Below, one piece after another: positions 1-10,581 of a stretch of 64,000 nucleotides of DNA. How positions within the stretch are numbered: the stretch's first letter is position 1; every line of letters starts with the position of its first letter. The DNA comes from an uncultured Pelagibacteraceae bacterium (lineage in GTDB: Bacteria; Pseudomonadota; Alphaproteobacteria; Pelagibacterales; Pelagibacteraceae), in NCBI GenBank assembly GCA_902626575.1, contig CACOFY010000001.1, positions 62,001 to 126,000 of the forward strand, given 5' to 3'. Made by a program: the position numbers and the translations under genes. The notes beneath the pieces were generated by a model. It saw only the letters and a program-made list of their open reading frames with translations, was not told where the DNA came from and did no database searches.

Positions 1-3
1 TAA

Positions 4-1047
4 ATGTCTAGCAAAAAAAACTTAGGTCATAACAGCAAAAAAGACTTTCTAAAAAAACCAGTAGAACATATTGATATAACGTCTTTTGACTCAACAAAAA
101 TTATACAATCAATGGAAAAGATGTCTTTTGTATCTAGAGAAACTGCAAATGCAGCGAAAATATTTAATGATATGATCAATGACAAAAACTGCACAATTTT
201 TTTAACTCTTGCTGGATCAACATCTGCCGCAGGATGTATGAACATTTACAAAGATTTGGTAAAATTTAATATGGTAGATGCAATAGTGGCGACAGGAGCA
301 TCTATAATTGATATGGATTTTTTTGAAGCTTTAGGATTTAAGCATTATCAAGGATCACAATTTCAAAATGATACTGAGTTAAGAAAAAATTATATAGATA
401 GGATTTATGACACTTATATTGATGAAGATGAGTTGCAAATATGCGATAAAAAAATATGTGAAATTGCAGATGATTTAGAACCTAAAAGCTATACCTCTCG
501 AGAATTCATTCATGAAATGGGTAAATATTTGAAAAAAAACTCAAAAAAAAAAGAATCTCTTATTGAAACAGCATACGACTATAATGTTCCAATTTTTTGC
601 CCAGCTTTTACTGACTCTAGTGCTGGATTTGGTCTTGTTATGCATCAGGAAAAAAATCCTAACAAACATTTAACTATAGACTCTGTTAGAGAATTTAGGG
701 AACTTACAGAAATTAAAATTAGGTCAAAGGGCTCAGGATTATTTATGATTGGTGGTGGAGTACCAAAAAATTTTATTCAAGATACTGTAATTTGTGCTGA
801 ACTTTTAGGTAAAGAAGTTGATATGCATAAATATGCTGTTCAAATAACCGTTGCTGACTCACGGGATGGTGCATGCAGTAGCTCAACTTTGAAAGAAGCA
901 AGTTCTTGGGGAAAAGTAGATATTACCAAAGAACAAATGGTTTTCGCTGAAGCAACATCTGTTCTTCCTCTAATTGCAAGCAATGCTTACCATAAAGGAA
1001 ATTGGAAAAATAGAGACAGAAGAAATTTTACAAAAATATTTGGATAA
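4..1047 (+). CDS. Deoxyhypusine synthase-like protein (probable polyamine/homospermidine-type synthase)
   Basis: 347 aa; DHS-like C-terminal segment ...SSTLKEASSWGKVDITKEQMVFAEATSVLPLIASNAYHKGNWKNR with the conserved SWGK lysine motif. Confidence 0.85.
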   Translation: MSSKKNLGHNSKKDFLKKPVEHIDITSFDSTKIIQSMEKMSFVSRETANAAKIFNDMINDKNCTIFLTLAGSTSAAGCMNIYKDLVKFNMVDAIVATGASIIDMDFFEALGFKHYQGSQFQNDTELRKNYIDRIYDTYIDEDELQICDKKICEIADDLEPKSYTSREFIHEMGKYLKKNSKKKESLIETAYDYNVPIFCPAFTDSSAGFGLVMHQEKNPNKHLTIDSVREFRELTEIKIRSKGSGLFMIGGGVPKNFIQDTVICAELLGKEVDMHKYAVQITVADSRDGACSSSTLKEASSWGKVDITKEQMVFAEATSVLPLIASNAYHKGNWKNRDRRNFTKIFG

Positions 1048-1927
1048 AAAATTGAATTATCTATCAAATAAAAATGGGTTTCTCGGTGTTGATAATAATT
1101 TCAACTTTTCACCAAAAGTTGTTGTTGTTCCATTTGGTTTAGAAAAGACAGTCAGTTATGGAGGGGGAACAAAAAATGGGCCTCGAGAAATTATTAAAGC
1201 ATCTCATCAAGTTGAGCTTTACGACGAGGAACTTAATTGTGAACCATACAAAAAAATTGGTATAAAAACTCTTAAACCCTTCAAAATAGATAAAAATATT
1301 CAGGTAGCCTTAAGAAAAATTTCTAATATTAATTCCCTACTTTTAAAAAAAAAACTTTTTCCTTTAACTTTAGGAGGTGAACACTCTATTACACCTGGTT
1401 GTATAGAACCTTTTACTAAAAATTTTAAAAACCTATGTATTTTACATTTTGATGCTCATGCAGATTTAAGACAAAGCTATAATGGTGAAAAATTTTCCCA
1501 TGCATCTGCTATAAGAAGATGTCTAGATCACAAAAATGTTTCTATTATATCTTTTGGAATTAGAAATATATCTAGGTCTGAAGTTAAATATTTAAATAAA
1601 AATAAAAGTAGAATAAAAATATTTTGGGCTAAAGATAAAAGTAAGTGGAACTTACAAAGTTTTAAAAAACATATTAAAAATAAGAATGTTTATTTGACCT
1701 TTGATGTTGATGGATTTGACTCTAGTATTATGCCAGCTACTGGGACACCGGAACCAGGAGGATTATTTTGGGATGAAACGCTCAATATTTTAAAAATAGC
1801 GGCAAAAAATTCTAACATTGTTGGCGGAGACATAAATGAACTATCTCCAATTAAAGGTTTTAATTCATATAACTTTCTTGTAGCTAAATTAGCCTATAAA
1901 ATTCTTTCATATAAATTTTTATTATAA
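974..1927 (+). CDS. speB: Agmatinase/arginase (ureohydrolase) family protein; start uncertain
   Basis: Motifs GGEHS, HFDAHADLR, TFDVDGFDSS, GGDINELSP. ORF overlaps the upstream gene by 74 nt; an in-frame TTG at 1052 is an alternative start. Confidence 0.8.
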   Translation: MQAMLTIKEIGKIETEEILQKYLDKKLNYLSNKNGFLGVDNNFNFSPKVVVVPFGLEKTVSYGGGTKNGPREIIKASHQVELYDEELNCEPYKKIGIKTLKPFKIDKNIQVALRKISNINSLLLKKKLFPLTLGGEHSITPGCIEPFTKNFKNLCILHFDAHADLRQSYNGEKFSHASAIRRCLDHKNVSIISFGIRNISRSEVKYLNKNKSRIKIFWAKDKSKWNLQSFKKHIKNKNVYLTFDVDGFDSSIMPATGTPEPGGLFWDETLNILKIAAKNSNIVGGDINELSPIKGFNSYNFLVAKLAYKILSYKFLL

Positions 1928-1935
1928 TTATTCAA

Positions 1936-2484
1936 TTAGACTGGTTTAAAAGTCCCTAAAAGTAATCTGAAAGGTATTAGCATGACTAAAGTTACAAGTA
2001 GTTTAATCACTAAATCTCCTAAAGATAATGTAAACCACGGTACACCGGTTGCATAAAAAGATATTGAGAAGAACAAAAAAGTATCGACTGTGGATCCTAT
2101 TATAGAGGAACTTAATGGTGCTACATACCAACTTTTTTCTCTTAGTTTATCAAATATTTGTACATCTAAAAGTTGAGCTACAATAAAAGCTGTTCCAGAA
2201 CCTATTGCAATCCTTACTGAAATAAGATCAGAAAATTTTGTTGAAAAGAAAAGAGTAAAAGATATTCCAACCACAAAACCAAAGTAAACAATTTTTCTAG
2301 CTATTTGTTTTCCGTATGATCTATTTGCTAAATCTGTAATTAAAAAGGCTATTGGATAAGTAAAGGCCCCGTAGGTAAGAATGTCTTGTAAACCATAATA
2401 TTTTACTGGAAATTGGACTAGATAATTAGAAGATAAAACTACTAAACCCATTAAAAAAGGTAAGGCTATAAATACTCGACTCAT
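1936..2484 (-). CDS. Queuosine precursor transporter (VUT/YhhQ family)
   Basis: Hydrophobic; NYLVQFP...LTYGAFTYPIAFLITDLANRSYGKQIARKIVY typical of the VUT family. Confidence 0.85.
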   Translation of the reverse strand: MSRVFIALPFLMGLVVLSSNYLVQFPVKYYGLQDILTYGAFTYPIAFLITDLANRSYGKQIARKIVYFGFVVGISFTLFFSTKFSDLISVRIAIGSGTAFIVAQLLDVQIFDKLREKSWYVAPLSSSIIGSTVDTFLFFSISFYATGVPWFTLSLGDLVIKLLVTLVMLIPFRLLLGTFKPV

Positions 2485-2487
2485 GTC

Positions 2488-2769
2488 TTATGCAGGTTTG
2501 CTTAATAGACTTTTTTTTATTTTTTTTAATCTTGGAGATAAATCTCTTAATTTAGCTGATTTTACAAACTGATCGAAACTACCTTTTTTATCTACTGATC
2601 TAACTCCAGCATTTGAAACTGTTAGTCTTATATTTTTTTTTAAAAGATCACTTTTAAATCTTACTTTTTTTAAATTTGGAAGAAATCTTCTTTTTGTTTT
2701 ATTATTAGCGTGGCTTACTTTGTGACCCTTGAGAGGTATTTTTCCAGTTAATTCACATTTTTTAGACAT
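2488..2769 (-). CDS. rpmB: 50S ribosomal protein L28
   Basis: MSKKCELTGKIPLKGHKVSHANNKTKRRFLPNLKKV. Confidence 0.95.
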   Translation of the reverse strand: MSKKCELTGKIPLKGHKVSHANNKTKRRFLPNLKKVRFKSDLLKKNIRLTVSNAGVRSVDKKGSFDQFVKSAKLRDLSPRLKKIKKSLLSKPA

Positions 2770-2780
2770 AAAAATATGAT

Positions 2781-2809
2781 TGTATAGGCTTAACTAAGTT
2801 GCCAGTCAA
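2781..2809 (-). promoter_or_regulatory. Sigma70-type promoter for rpmB: TTGACT-N17-TATACA
   Basis: On the minus strand TTGACT ggcaacttagttaagcc TATACA, 12 nt upstream of the rpmB start. Confidence 0.7.
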
Positions 2810-2811
2810 GA

Positions 2812-3855
2812 TTATTTTTTACTTCCTACTATCTCAGATATATTTGTTACACCTTGTTTTTTAAATATATTATTTAAGTCTTCGCTGATTTTTTTTGCTA
2901 TACCTGGTCCTCTATAAACCATTCCGGTATATAATTGAATTAATGACGCGCCGTTTATTATTTTATCATACGCACTATCTGCTGAGTCCACTCCACCTAC
3001 ACCAATTATTTTGACTTTTTTTGCCAAATTTTTAAAAAACTTATTAATTATTAAATTTGATTTTTTTGCAATTGGCTTACCAGATAAACCACCTTTTTCT
3101 AATTTATTTATATTTTTTAAAACATCTCTAGTTCTGTCACTTGTGTTAGATACTATTATTGCGGGTATATTATATTTTAAAATTAATTTAGAAATTTTTT
3201 CTATTTCTTGATCGTTTATATCTGGTGAAATTTTTAGGACTGTAGGAATCGACGTTTTTAATGAAGCTTTTTCTTGTTCAATTGCTTGGAGTAAGTCATT
3301 TAATTCACTCTCATTATGAAAACTTCTTAAATTTTCTGTATTAGGTGAAGAAATATTTATAGTTAGATAATCGGCCAATTCATAAAATTTTCGTAAACCA
3401 ATTAGATAATCATTAATTCTATCTTTTGTTTCTTTGTTTGGGCCTATATTTATTCCAAATAAACCTTTTGGAGGATTTAATCTGATTCTGGACTGAATTA
3501 GATCTGCACCTGAATTATTAAATCCTAATCTATTTATTAAAGCTTCATCTTCTTCAAGCCGAAAAACTCTCGGTTTTGGATTTCCAGACTGCTTTAAAGG
3601 AGTGATCGTCCCTACCTCAACAAAACCAAATCCTAATCTAAAAATTGAATTATAAACTTCTGCATCTTTGTCAAAACCTGCTGCAAGACCAATCGGATTT
3701 GGTATTTTTTTATTGAATATTTCAGTCTCTATATGTTTAAAATTTTGCTTTTGATTTCTTGGCATTAAATTAAATTTTAAGGCTTGTATTGCTAAATTAT
3801 GAGCAGTCTCTGGATCAAACTTAAATATAAATGGTCTTATTTTTCCAAACATCAC
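2812..3855 (-). CDS. pyrD: Dihydroorotate dehydrogenase (quinone)
   Basis: NPIGLAAGFDKDAEVYN, TINISSPNTENLR, GGLSGKPI. Confidence 0.95.
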   Translation of the reverse strand: MMFGKIRPFIFKFDPETAHNLAIQALKFNLMPRNQKQNFKHIETEIFNKKIPNPIGLAAGFDKDAEVYNSIFRLGFGFVEVGTITPLKQSGNPKPRVFRLEEDEALINRLGFNNSGADLIQSRIRLNPPKGLFGINIGPNKETKDRINDYLIGLRKFYELADYLTINISSPNTENLRSFHNESELNDLLQAIEQEKASLKTSIPTVLKISPDINDQEIEKISKLILKYNIPAIIVSNTSDRTRDVLKNINKLEKGGLSGKPIAKKSNLIINKFFKNLAKKVKIIGVGGVDSADSAYDKIINGASLIQLYTGMVYRGPGIAKKISEDLNNIFKKQGVTNISEIVGSKK

Positions 3856-5420
3856 ATTATCTTTTCTTTAATTAAATTTTGAGTCTCTTTCACGCCAAAA
3901 AAACTTATAAAGAACCCAATCCTTGGCCCATTTTCATCACCAAAAACAACTTCGTAAATTAATTTGAACCAATCTCTTAAATTATCTTTATAGCCATTTT
4001 CTTTACCAACAGAAAAAATTTTTGTCTGTATATCCTCTGGAGTCATTTTATCATTACATTCATCTAATGCTTTAACCAATGACATTAATACTTTCTTTTC
4101 ATCGCTATTTGGAGTTTTATATTTTTTATTAGGTGAAATAACATCTTTATAATACTTTATTGCATAATCTACTAATTTATCAAATATTGGGAACTCTTTT
4201 TCGTTGAGATTTGTTTTATATTTTTTAACAAATTTCCATAGTAAATCTTTTGAGTCAGCGTTACTTGTTTCAACAAGATTTAAAAGCATTGAGAAACTCA
4301 TTATGTTATTTTCTTTTGGGATATTTCCATTATGCACATGCCAAACTGGGTTCATTAATTTTTGAAGTTTGTTTTGTTTTTTTCCCTTTTCAATAAACTC
4401 GAGGTATTCATCTACTGCTTTTGGAACTATTTCTTTATAAAGTTTTTTAGCCCTTTTTGGGTTTTGATACATAAATAATGATAAACTTTCAGGTGAGGCA
4501 TAATTTAACCATTCATCTATTGTAATTCCATTTCCTTTTGATTTAGATATTTTTTCACCCTTTTCGTCTAAAAAAAGCTCATAAGCGAAACCACTGGGAT
4601 TTTTTTTTCCAATTAGTTTAATTATTTTAGAAGATAAGATTGCACTTTCAATTAAATCCTTCCCGTACATTTCAAAATCAACATCAAGAGCATACCACCT
4701 CATTGCCCAATCGACTTTCCATTGAAGTTTGCAATTTCCATCTAAAATGCTTTTTTCTAATTTTTTTCCATTATTGTTAAAAATGATTTTTGATTTTTTT
4801 TCATCAATTTCTAGGACGGGTATTTCTAATACTTTATTTGTTTCCGGACAAATTGGCAAAAATGGGGAATAGGTTTTTTGTCTCTCTTTTCCTAATGTTG
4901 GTAAAATAATTGACATGATACCATCATAATTTTTTAAAATTAATTTTAAAGTTTCGTTAAAAATTCCATTTCTATAAAGTTCAGTTGAACTTTTAAATGT
5001 ATACTTAAAATTAAATTTGTTTAAAAATTTTTTTAGTAATTCATTGTTATGTTCCCCAAAACTTTTATATTTTTGAAAAGGATCGGGAACACTAGTTAAT
5101 GGTTTATGCAAATTATCTTCTAAAATTTTTATATTGGGTATATTGTCTGGTACTTTTCTTAATCCATCCATATCATCAGAAAATGTAATTATTTCTTTTG
5201 GTATTTCGGTAATTTTATCAAGTGCATTTACCACCATAGAGGTTCTAGCAACTTCTCCAAAAGTTCCAATATGTGGTAAGCCGCTTGGGCCATATCCGGT
5301 TTGTAAAATAATTTTCCCTTTTTTCTCTATATATGCTTTTCTTTCTCTAAGGATTTTTTTAGCCTCAAGAAAAGGCCATGCTGCAGTTTTTTCTAAATTT
5401 TCTTTATCTATCACAAACAA
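3852..5420 (-). CDS. lysS: Lysyl-tRNA synthetase, class I
   Basis: Class I signatures GPSGLPHIGTFGE and KISKSKGN. Confidence 0.93.
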   Translation of the reverse strand: MFVIDKENLEKTAAWPFLEAKKILRERKAYIEKKGKIILQTGYGPSGLPHIGTFGEVARTSMVVNALDKITEIPKEIITFSDDMDGLRKVPDNIPNIKILEDNLHKPLTSVPDPFQKYKSFGEHNNELLKKFLNKFNFKYTFKSSTELYRNGIFNETLKLILKNYDGIMSIILPTLGKERQKTYSPFLPICPETNKVLEIPVLEIDEKKSKIIFNNNGKKLEKSILDGNCKLQWKVDWAMRWYALDVDFEMYGKDLIESAILSSKIIKLIGKKNPSGFAYELFLDEKGEKISKSKGNGITIDEWLNYASPESLSLFMYQNPKRAKKLYKEIVPKAVDEYLEFIEKGKKQNKLQKLMNPVWHVHNGNIPKENNIMSFSMLLNLVETSNADSKDLLWKFVKKYKTNLNEKEFPIFDKLVDYAIKYYKDVISPNKKYKTPNSDEKKVLMSLVKALDECNDKMTPEDIQTKIFSVGKENGYKDNLRDWFKLIYEVVFGDENGPRIGFFISFFGVKETQNLIKEKIM

Positions 5421-5502
5421 TCTTAAAAATTCGTATATTTAGTACTTTTATTAATTCTTATAATGTTGAAATTTATTTACCATAAAATAATGTTCAAACA
5501 AA

Positions 5503-6948
5503 ATGTCCAATTATAAAACAGTTTTTTTTACACTAGGTATTTTACAGATAATACTTGGAATTTTTATGATTATTCCAATAACTGTACAATTTATATTTGG
5601 TGAATTTGACTCGTCATTTATCCTAGCCTTAATTATCACCATTATATTTGGGACACTTTTTATTATTACAAATTTAGATTACGATAAAAAACTGGACCTG
5701 CAACAAGCTTTTTTACTTACCTCTTTATCTTGGATTACAGTTGCAATTTTTGGATCACTTCCAATTTTTTTTTCAAGTTTAGACTTATCTTTTACAGACT
5801 CATTTTTTGAAAGTATGTCAGGTATAACTACGACAGGTTCAACTATAATTGCAAATCTTGAAAGTGCACCAAAAAGTATATTGCTTTGGAGAGCTATACT
5901 TCAGTGGTTAGGAGGGATTGGTATAATCGTTATGGCAATAACTCTTATGCCAATAATGAACGTTGGTGGAATGCTATTATTTAAAGTTCTTAATACAGAC
6001 TCCTCAAATGAAATTTTGCCATCTTCTAAAGAAATATCGATAAAACTTATTCTGATTTATTTAGGTTTAACATTTGCTTGTAGCTTTTCTTATAAGATAT
6101 TTGGAATGAATATTTTTGACAGTATTACTCATTCGATGACAACCATAGCGACAGGTGGTTTTTCAAATTACAACCAATCTATTGGTCATTTTAATAGTGC
6201 TAAAATTGAATTTACTTCAATTATTTTTATTTTAATGGGTAGTATTCCATTTATTGCTTACGTGAAATTTATTAATGGAAATCGAAAAATATTTATCAAT
6301 GACACCCAAATTCAGACTTTTTTAAAATTAATTTTAATATCTATTTTAATCTTATTTCTTTATTTATTTTTAAAAAATGGGAAAGTAGTATTCTTAGACT
6401 TTCGATCAATTATTTTTAATATTGTATCTATATTAACAGGAACAGGTTATGTATCTGGAAATTATGATAAATGGGGAAGTTTCCCACTTCTATATTTTTT
6501 AATTTTAATGTTTATTGGTGGGTGCGCTGGATCAACTACGTGTGGTATAAAAATTTTCAGAGTTCAAATACTTTATAAATTTGTTGTTAATCAATTGAAA
6601 AAATTTATTTATCCAAGAGGTATATTTGTTATTAAATATGAAAATAGCACTGTTAACGATAAGTTTTTAGCATCAATAATTTCTTTTATTTTTTTGTACA
6701 TTATAATTTTTTTTATAATAACAGCATTATTATCTTTAACTGGGCTTGATTTTATTACCTCAATTTCTGGAGCAGCAACTTCAATATCAAATGTTGGTCC
6801 AGGATTGGGTTCTGTAATAGGATCTAATGGTAATTTTTCAAGTTTACCAGATTTATCTAAATGGGTATTAAGTATAGGAATGATATTAGGAAGATTGGAA
6901 TTATTCGCGATTTTAATTCTATTTCTTCCTTCATTTTGGAAAAAATGA
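5503..6948 (+). CDS. trkH: TrkH-family potassium uptake protein
   Basis: Repeated pore segments SGITTTGSTI, TTIATGGFSN, GGCAGSTTCGIKIFR. Confidence 0.92.
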   Translation: MSNYKTVFFTLGILQIILGIFMIIPITVQFIFGEFDSSFILALIITIIFGTLFIITNLDYDKKLDLQQAFLLTSLSWITVAIFGSLPIFFSSLDLSFTDSFFESMSGITTTGSTIIANLESAPKSILLWRAILQWLGGIGIIVMAITLMPIMNVGGMLLFKVLNTDSSNEILPSSKEISIKLILIYLGLTFACSFSYKIFGMNIFDSITHSMTTIATGGFSNYNQSIGHFNSAKIEFTSIIFILMGSIPFIAYVKFINGNRKIFINDTQIQTFLKLILISILILFLYLFLKNGKVVFLDFRSIIFNIVSILTGTGYVSGNYDKWGSFPLLYFLILMFIGGCAGSTTCGIKIFRVQILYKFVVNQLKKFIYPRGIFVIKYENSTVNDKFLASIISFIFLYIIIFFIITALLSLTGLDFITSISGAATSISNVGPGLGSVIGSNGNFSSLPDLSKWVLSIGMILGRLELFAILILFLPSFWKK

Positions 6949-8321
6949 TTACTTTTAAAAAGCATAAAAAATTTTCAGATCTTTTTACCTATTATTTTGA
7001 AAGGAGAATGATTAAAATTTTACTTCTTGGGGCGATAAGTGGATTTCCTTGGGTAATTATTGGAAGTAGCTTGAGCTTATGGTTAAAAGAAGATGGCCTA
7101 TCAAGAACAACCATTGGATGGGCGGGCTTAATTTTTGCCGTTTATGCTTTTAATTACCTCTGGGCCCCTTTAATTGATCGAATATATATTCCATTCTTAA
7201 CAAAAAAAATCGGACATAGAAAATCTTGGATATTTTTGATGCAAACAATGATTTTGATTTGTTTACTTCTCTGGAGTTTAATAGATCCAACTTATAACTT
7301 AACCTTCGTTATTGGAATTGGCTTAGTAATTGCCATTGCCTCCTCAACTCAAGATATAACAGTAGATGCTCTAAGAATTGAACAAATTTCAAAAAATGAG
7401 AAAGAATTAATGGCAGCTGGTGCTGCTGTTGCGGTAGTGGGTTGGTGGACAGGTTACAAACTCGGAGGGGTGATAGCTTTAAATTTAGCAGAATATTTTG
7501 AAAATCTAGGTATCATTAACTACTGGCAAATGTCCTTTGTTGGTCTTGGTTTAATAGTGATATTATTTAATATCGGGCTTCTTTTTATAAAAGAAAAAGA
7601 TTTTAATTCAAAAAAGAATAATCAAAACCAGTTAGATAAAAAGATAATAAAAAGTTTAAAAGTAAATAATATACTTGTAAGAATTACAGCTTGGATTTCA
7701 TCAACAATTTCTGGACCACTAATCAATTTTTTTAAGAAAAATGGTTTTAAAATAGCTCTTAGTATTTTATGTTTTATTTTTTTATTTAAGATAGGTGAGG
7801 CATTTTTGGGAAGGATGTCGGTTATTTTTTATAAAGAAATAGGTTTTTCTAAATCTGATATTGCATTGTATTCAAAAACTTTTGGATGGGTTACGACTGT
7901 CATTTTCACATTATTAGGAGGCCTGTTTGCAATAAGATCAGGTGTAATAAAGTCTATGTTTTTTGCTGGAATATTAATGGCTTCGACAAACCTTCTTTTT
8001 ACAATACTTGCCTGGAGTGAAAAATCTTATTTCCTATTTGCGTTAGCCGTAATTCTTGATGATGTTGCAGCAGCATTTGCAACTGTTGCTTTTGTTGCTT
8101 TCATATCTCTTTTAGTTGATCGAAATTATACAGCTACCCAGTATGCGCTTTTAGCATCTATTGGTACCGCTGGGAGGACGAGTCTTGCATCTTCCTCGGG
8201 TGCTTTAGTAGATTGGTTGAATGGAGATTGGGGAACTTTTTTTATTATAACTGCTTTAATGGTAATACCATCACTGTTCTTACTTTACAAAATAAAAGAT
8301 AAAATAAATTTAAATGACTAA
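6945..8321 (+). CDS. MFS transporter, AmpG-like muropeptide permease
   Basis: Start by ATGA overlap with trkH stop (ORF track extends it to 6861); SGFPWVIIGSSLSLWLKEDGLSRTTIGWAGL, SSTQDITVDALRIE. Confidence 0.85.
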   Translation: MITFKKHKKFSDLFTYYFERRMIKILLLGAISGFPWVIIGSSLSLWLKEDGLSRTTIGWAGLIFAVYAFNYLWAPLIDRIYIPFLTKKIGHRKSWIFLMQTMILICLLLWSLIDPTYNLTFVIGIGLVIAIASSTQDITVDALRIEQISKNEKELMAAGAAVAVVGWWTGYKLGGVIALNLAEYFENLGIINYWQMSFVGLGLIVILFNIGLLFIKEKDFNSKKNNQNQLDKKIIKSLKVNNILVRITAWISSTISGPLINFFKKNGFKIALSILCFIFLFKIGEAFLGRMSVIFYKEIGFSKSDIALYSKTFGWVTTVIFTLLGGLFAIRSGVIKSMFFAGILMASTNLLFTILAWSEKSYFLFALAVILDDVAAAFATVAFVAFISLLVDRNYTATQYALLASIGTAGRTSLASSSGALVDWLNGDWGTFFIITALMVIPSLFLLYKIKDKINLND

Positions 8322-9063
8322 ATACTGTTCTCAAGCAATAACTAAAAATATTTATAAATCTAATTCTGAAAAATCGGAAATAACCTCACAAATCTTATAT
8401 GGAGAAAATTTTAAAATTATATCAAAAAGTGCAAATTGGCTCAAAATTAGTTCCTCTTTTGATAACTATAGAGGATTTATAAGAAATAATAATTACATAA
8501 AAGTAGTAAAAAATACACATAAATGTTTTAATTTGAAAACAAGGATTTATAAAATTAATAAATCAAAAAATTTTATCAAAACGAAATTTTTTTTACCATT
8601 TAATAGTAGAATTAAAGTAATTAGTGTTAAAAAGAACTTTGTAGAATTCCAAAAAAACAGATGGCTCAAAAAAAAATATTTAAAAAAAATAGGTCATAAA
8701 GAAAGAGATTTTTTCAAAATTTTAAAAAAATTTAATAATATTAAATATGTTTGGGGCGGAAAGTCTTACAAAGGTATAGATTGTTCTGCTTTAATTCAGC
8801 TATATTATCAATATAATAATGAATATTTTCCAAGGGATACAAAAGATCAAATTAAAACTAAAAAAGGTAAAAAAAGTCTAACTAAATTTCAAAAAGGTAA
8901 TATTATTTATTGGAAAGGACATGTCGCAGTATGTATAAATTCAGAAAAATTAATACATGCTTACGGGCCTATGAAAAAAGTTATAATTATGGATACACAT
9001 GAAACAATAGAAAGAATATATAAAACAGCAAAGCTTAAGGTAAAAAAAATCACGAAAATTTAA
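8314..9063 (+). CDS. SH3-domain NlpC/P60 family cell-wall hydrolase
   Basis: KYVWGGKSYKGIDCSALIQLYYQ (catalytic Cys) and GHVAVCINSEKLIHAYGP (catalytic His); N-terminal SH3-like region. Confidence 0.85.
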   Translation: MTKYCSQAITKNIYKSNSEKSEITSQILYGENFKIISKSANWLKISSSFDNYRGFIRNNNYIKVVKNTHKCFNLKTRIYKINKSKNFIKTKFFLPFNSRIKVISVKKNFVEFQKNRWLKKKYLKKIGHKERDFFKILKKFNNIKYVWGGKSYKGIDCSALIQLYYQYNNEYFPRDTKDQIKTKKGKKSLTKFQKGNIIYWKGHVAVCINSEKLIHAYGPMKKVIIMDTHETIERIYKTAKLKVKKITKI

Positions 9064-10581
9064 ATGAATTTACAAGAAAAATTCAACATTCTATTAACAA
9101 AATTTAATCTTGGTAAGTTTGACGAGGTTATTTTTGAGGCTACTTTAATGTCAAAAAAATATCCAGCTCAAGAGGTATTTATAAATCTATTATCACTTTC
9201 CTACCAGGCAAAAGGTGAATTCAATAAATCAATATTAATTTTAGAAGAAGCGTTAAAAAAAGGTAAAAAAAACTTTAATTTTTGGAATAATTTGGGTTTG
9301 GGTTATCTTAAAATAAAAAATTTTAATAAATCAGAGGAGTGTTTAATTGAAGCAAATAAATTGAATCCAAAATTTATAAATACTTTAAATAATTTGGGAA
9401 ATTTATATGTTGAATTGAATAATTTTGATAAAGCAGAATTTTTTTTTAAAAAGGCATTAGAAATCAATGATAAAATAATAGAAACAAACTACAATCTAGC
9501 TACACTTTTACAATCAGTGGGTAGAATTGAAGATGCTAAGCATTTTTATAACAAAACATTGGATATAAACGAGAACTTTACTAGAGCTGATTTTGGTTTA
9601 GCAATGTTAGAAAAGTACGATTCTTCAAATAACCATATTAAAATTATGGAAAGTAAAACAAATAAAGAATTACATAAATCTAGCTATAAAGATTTATATT
9701 TTGCATTAGGAAAAGTTTATGAAGATATCGGCGATTTTGATAAATCCTTTTTGTATATAAAAAAAGGTAATGACATTAAAAAACAGATTACGAATTATCA
9801 AATTGAAAAAGATAAAAAATTATTTGAGGAAATAATTTCCTTTCAAGAAAAAAATGAACTAAATAACAATTCAAAAGAAAATATGAAGAATGTAATATTC
9901 ATACTTGGAATGCCAAGAACAGGAACATCAATGGTCGAACAAATTATATCAAATCACAGCGAAGTAGAAGGAGGTGGTGAAATCAGTTTACTCTCATTTT
10001 ACCTTGATAGATTTTTTAATAATAAAAATAAAAATCTGGACATAAATGAATATTTAAATTTAATTAAAAAAGAATATTTGAATTATTTAAATAAAATAAC
10101 AAAATCAAAAATCATAACAGATAAAGCTCCTTTAAATTTCAGATGGATAGGAATAATAAAATATCTATTTCCGAATTGTAAAATTATACACTGTAAACGA
10201 GACCCCTTAGAGAGTAGTTGGTCAATCTTTAAAAATGAATTTGAAAGAGGTATGTTTTTTTCAAACACATTCGAAGATATTGCAGAGTTTTATCACTTAT
10301 ATAAAAATTTAATGGATTATTGGAAAAAAAAATTTGATGACAATATTTTTGACTTAAATTATGAGGATTTAATTAATGATCCAGAAAATAAAATAAAAGA
10401 AATAATTAGTTACTGCGGTCTGAATTGGCAAGATAATTGTTTAGAATTTTATAAAAATAAAAAATCTATTAAAACTGTTAGTTTTATGCAAGCTAGAAAA
10501 CCTATTTACAAAGATTCTTTGAAAGGATCAAGTAAGTTTAAAAAACATTTAAATCAACTTGAAAAGTTACTTAAAACCTAA
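9064..10581 (+). CDS. TPR-repeat protein with C-terminal sulfotransferase domain
   Basis: Repeated TPR-type motifs (NNLGNLYVELNNFDKAEFFFKKALEIN) then FILGMPRTGTSMVEQIISNHSEVEGGGE (PAPS 5'-phosphosulfate-binding-type loop). Confidence 0.85.
   Translation: MNLQEKFNILLTKFNLGKFDEVIFEATLMSKKYPAQEVFINLLSLSYQAKGEFNKSILILEEALKKGKKNFNFWNNLGLGYLKIKNFNKSEECLIEANKLNPKFINTLNNLGNLYVELNNFDKAEFFFKKALEINDKIIETNYNLATLLQSVGRIEDAKHFYNKTLDINENFTRADFGLAMLEKYDSSNNHIKIMESKTNKELHKSSYKDLYFALGKVYEDIGDFDKSFLYIKKGNDIKKQITNYQIEKDKKLFEEIISFQEKNELNNNSKENMKNVIFILGMPRTGTSMVEQIISNHSEVEGGGEISLLSFYLDRFFNNKNKNLDINEYLNLIKKEYLNYLNKITKSKIITDKAPLNFRWIGIIKYLFPNCKIIHCKRDPLESSWSIFKNEFERGMFFSNTFEDIAEFYHLYKNLMDYWKKKFDDNIFDLNYEDLINDPENKIKEIISYCGLNWQDNCLEFYKNKKSIKTVSFMQARKPIYKDSLKGSSKFKKHLNQLEKLLKT

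Noticed and set aside
3852-5420. Archaeal-type lysyl-tRNA synthetase as recent horizontal transfer
   Set aside because: Class I LysRS is widespread in alphaproteobacteria, so not unusual here.
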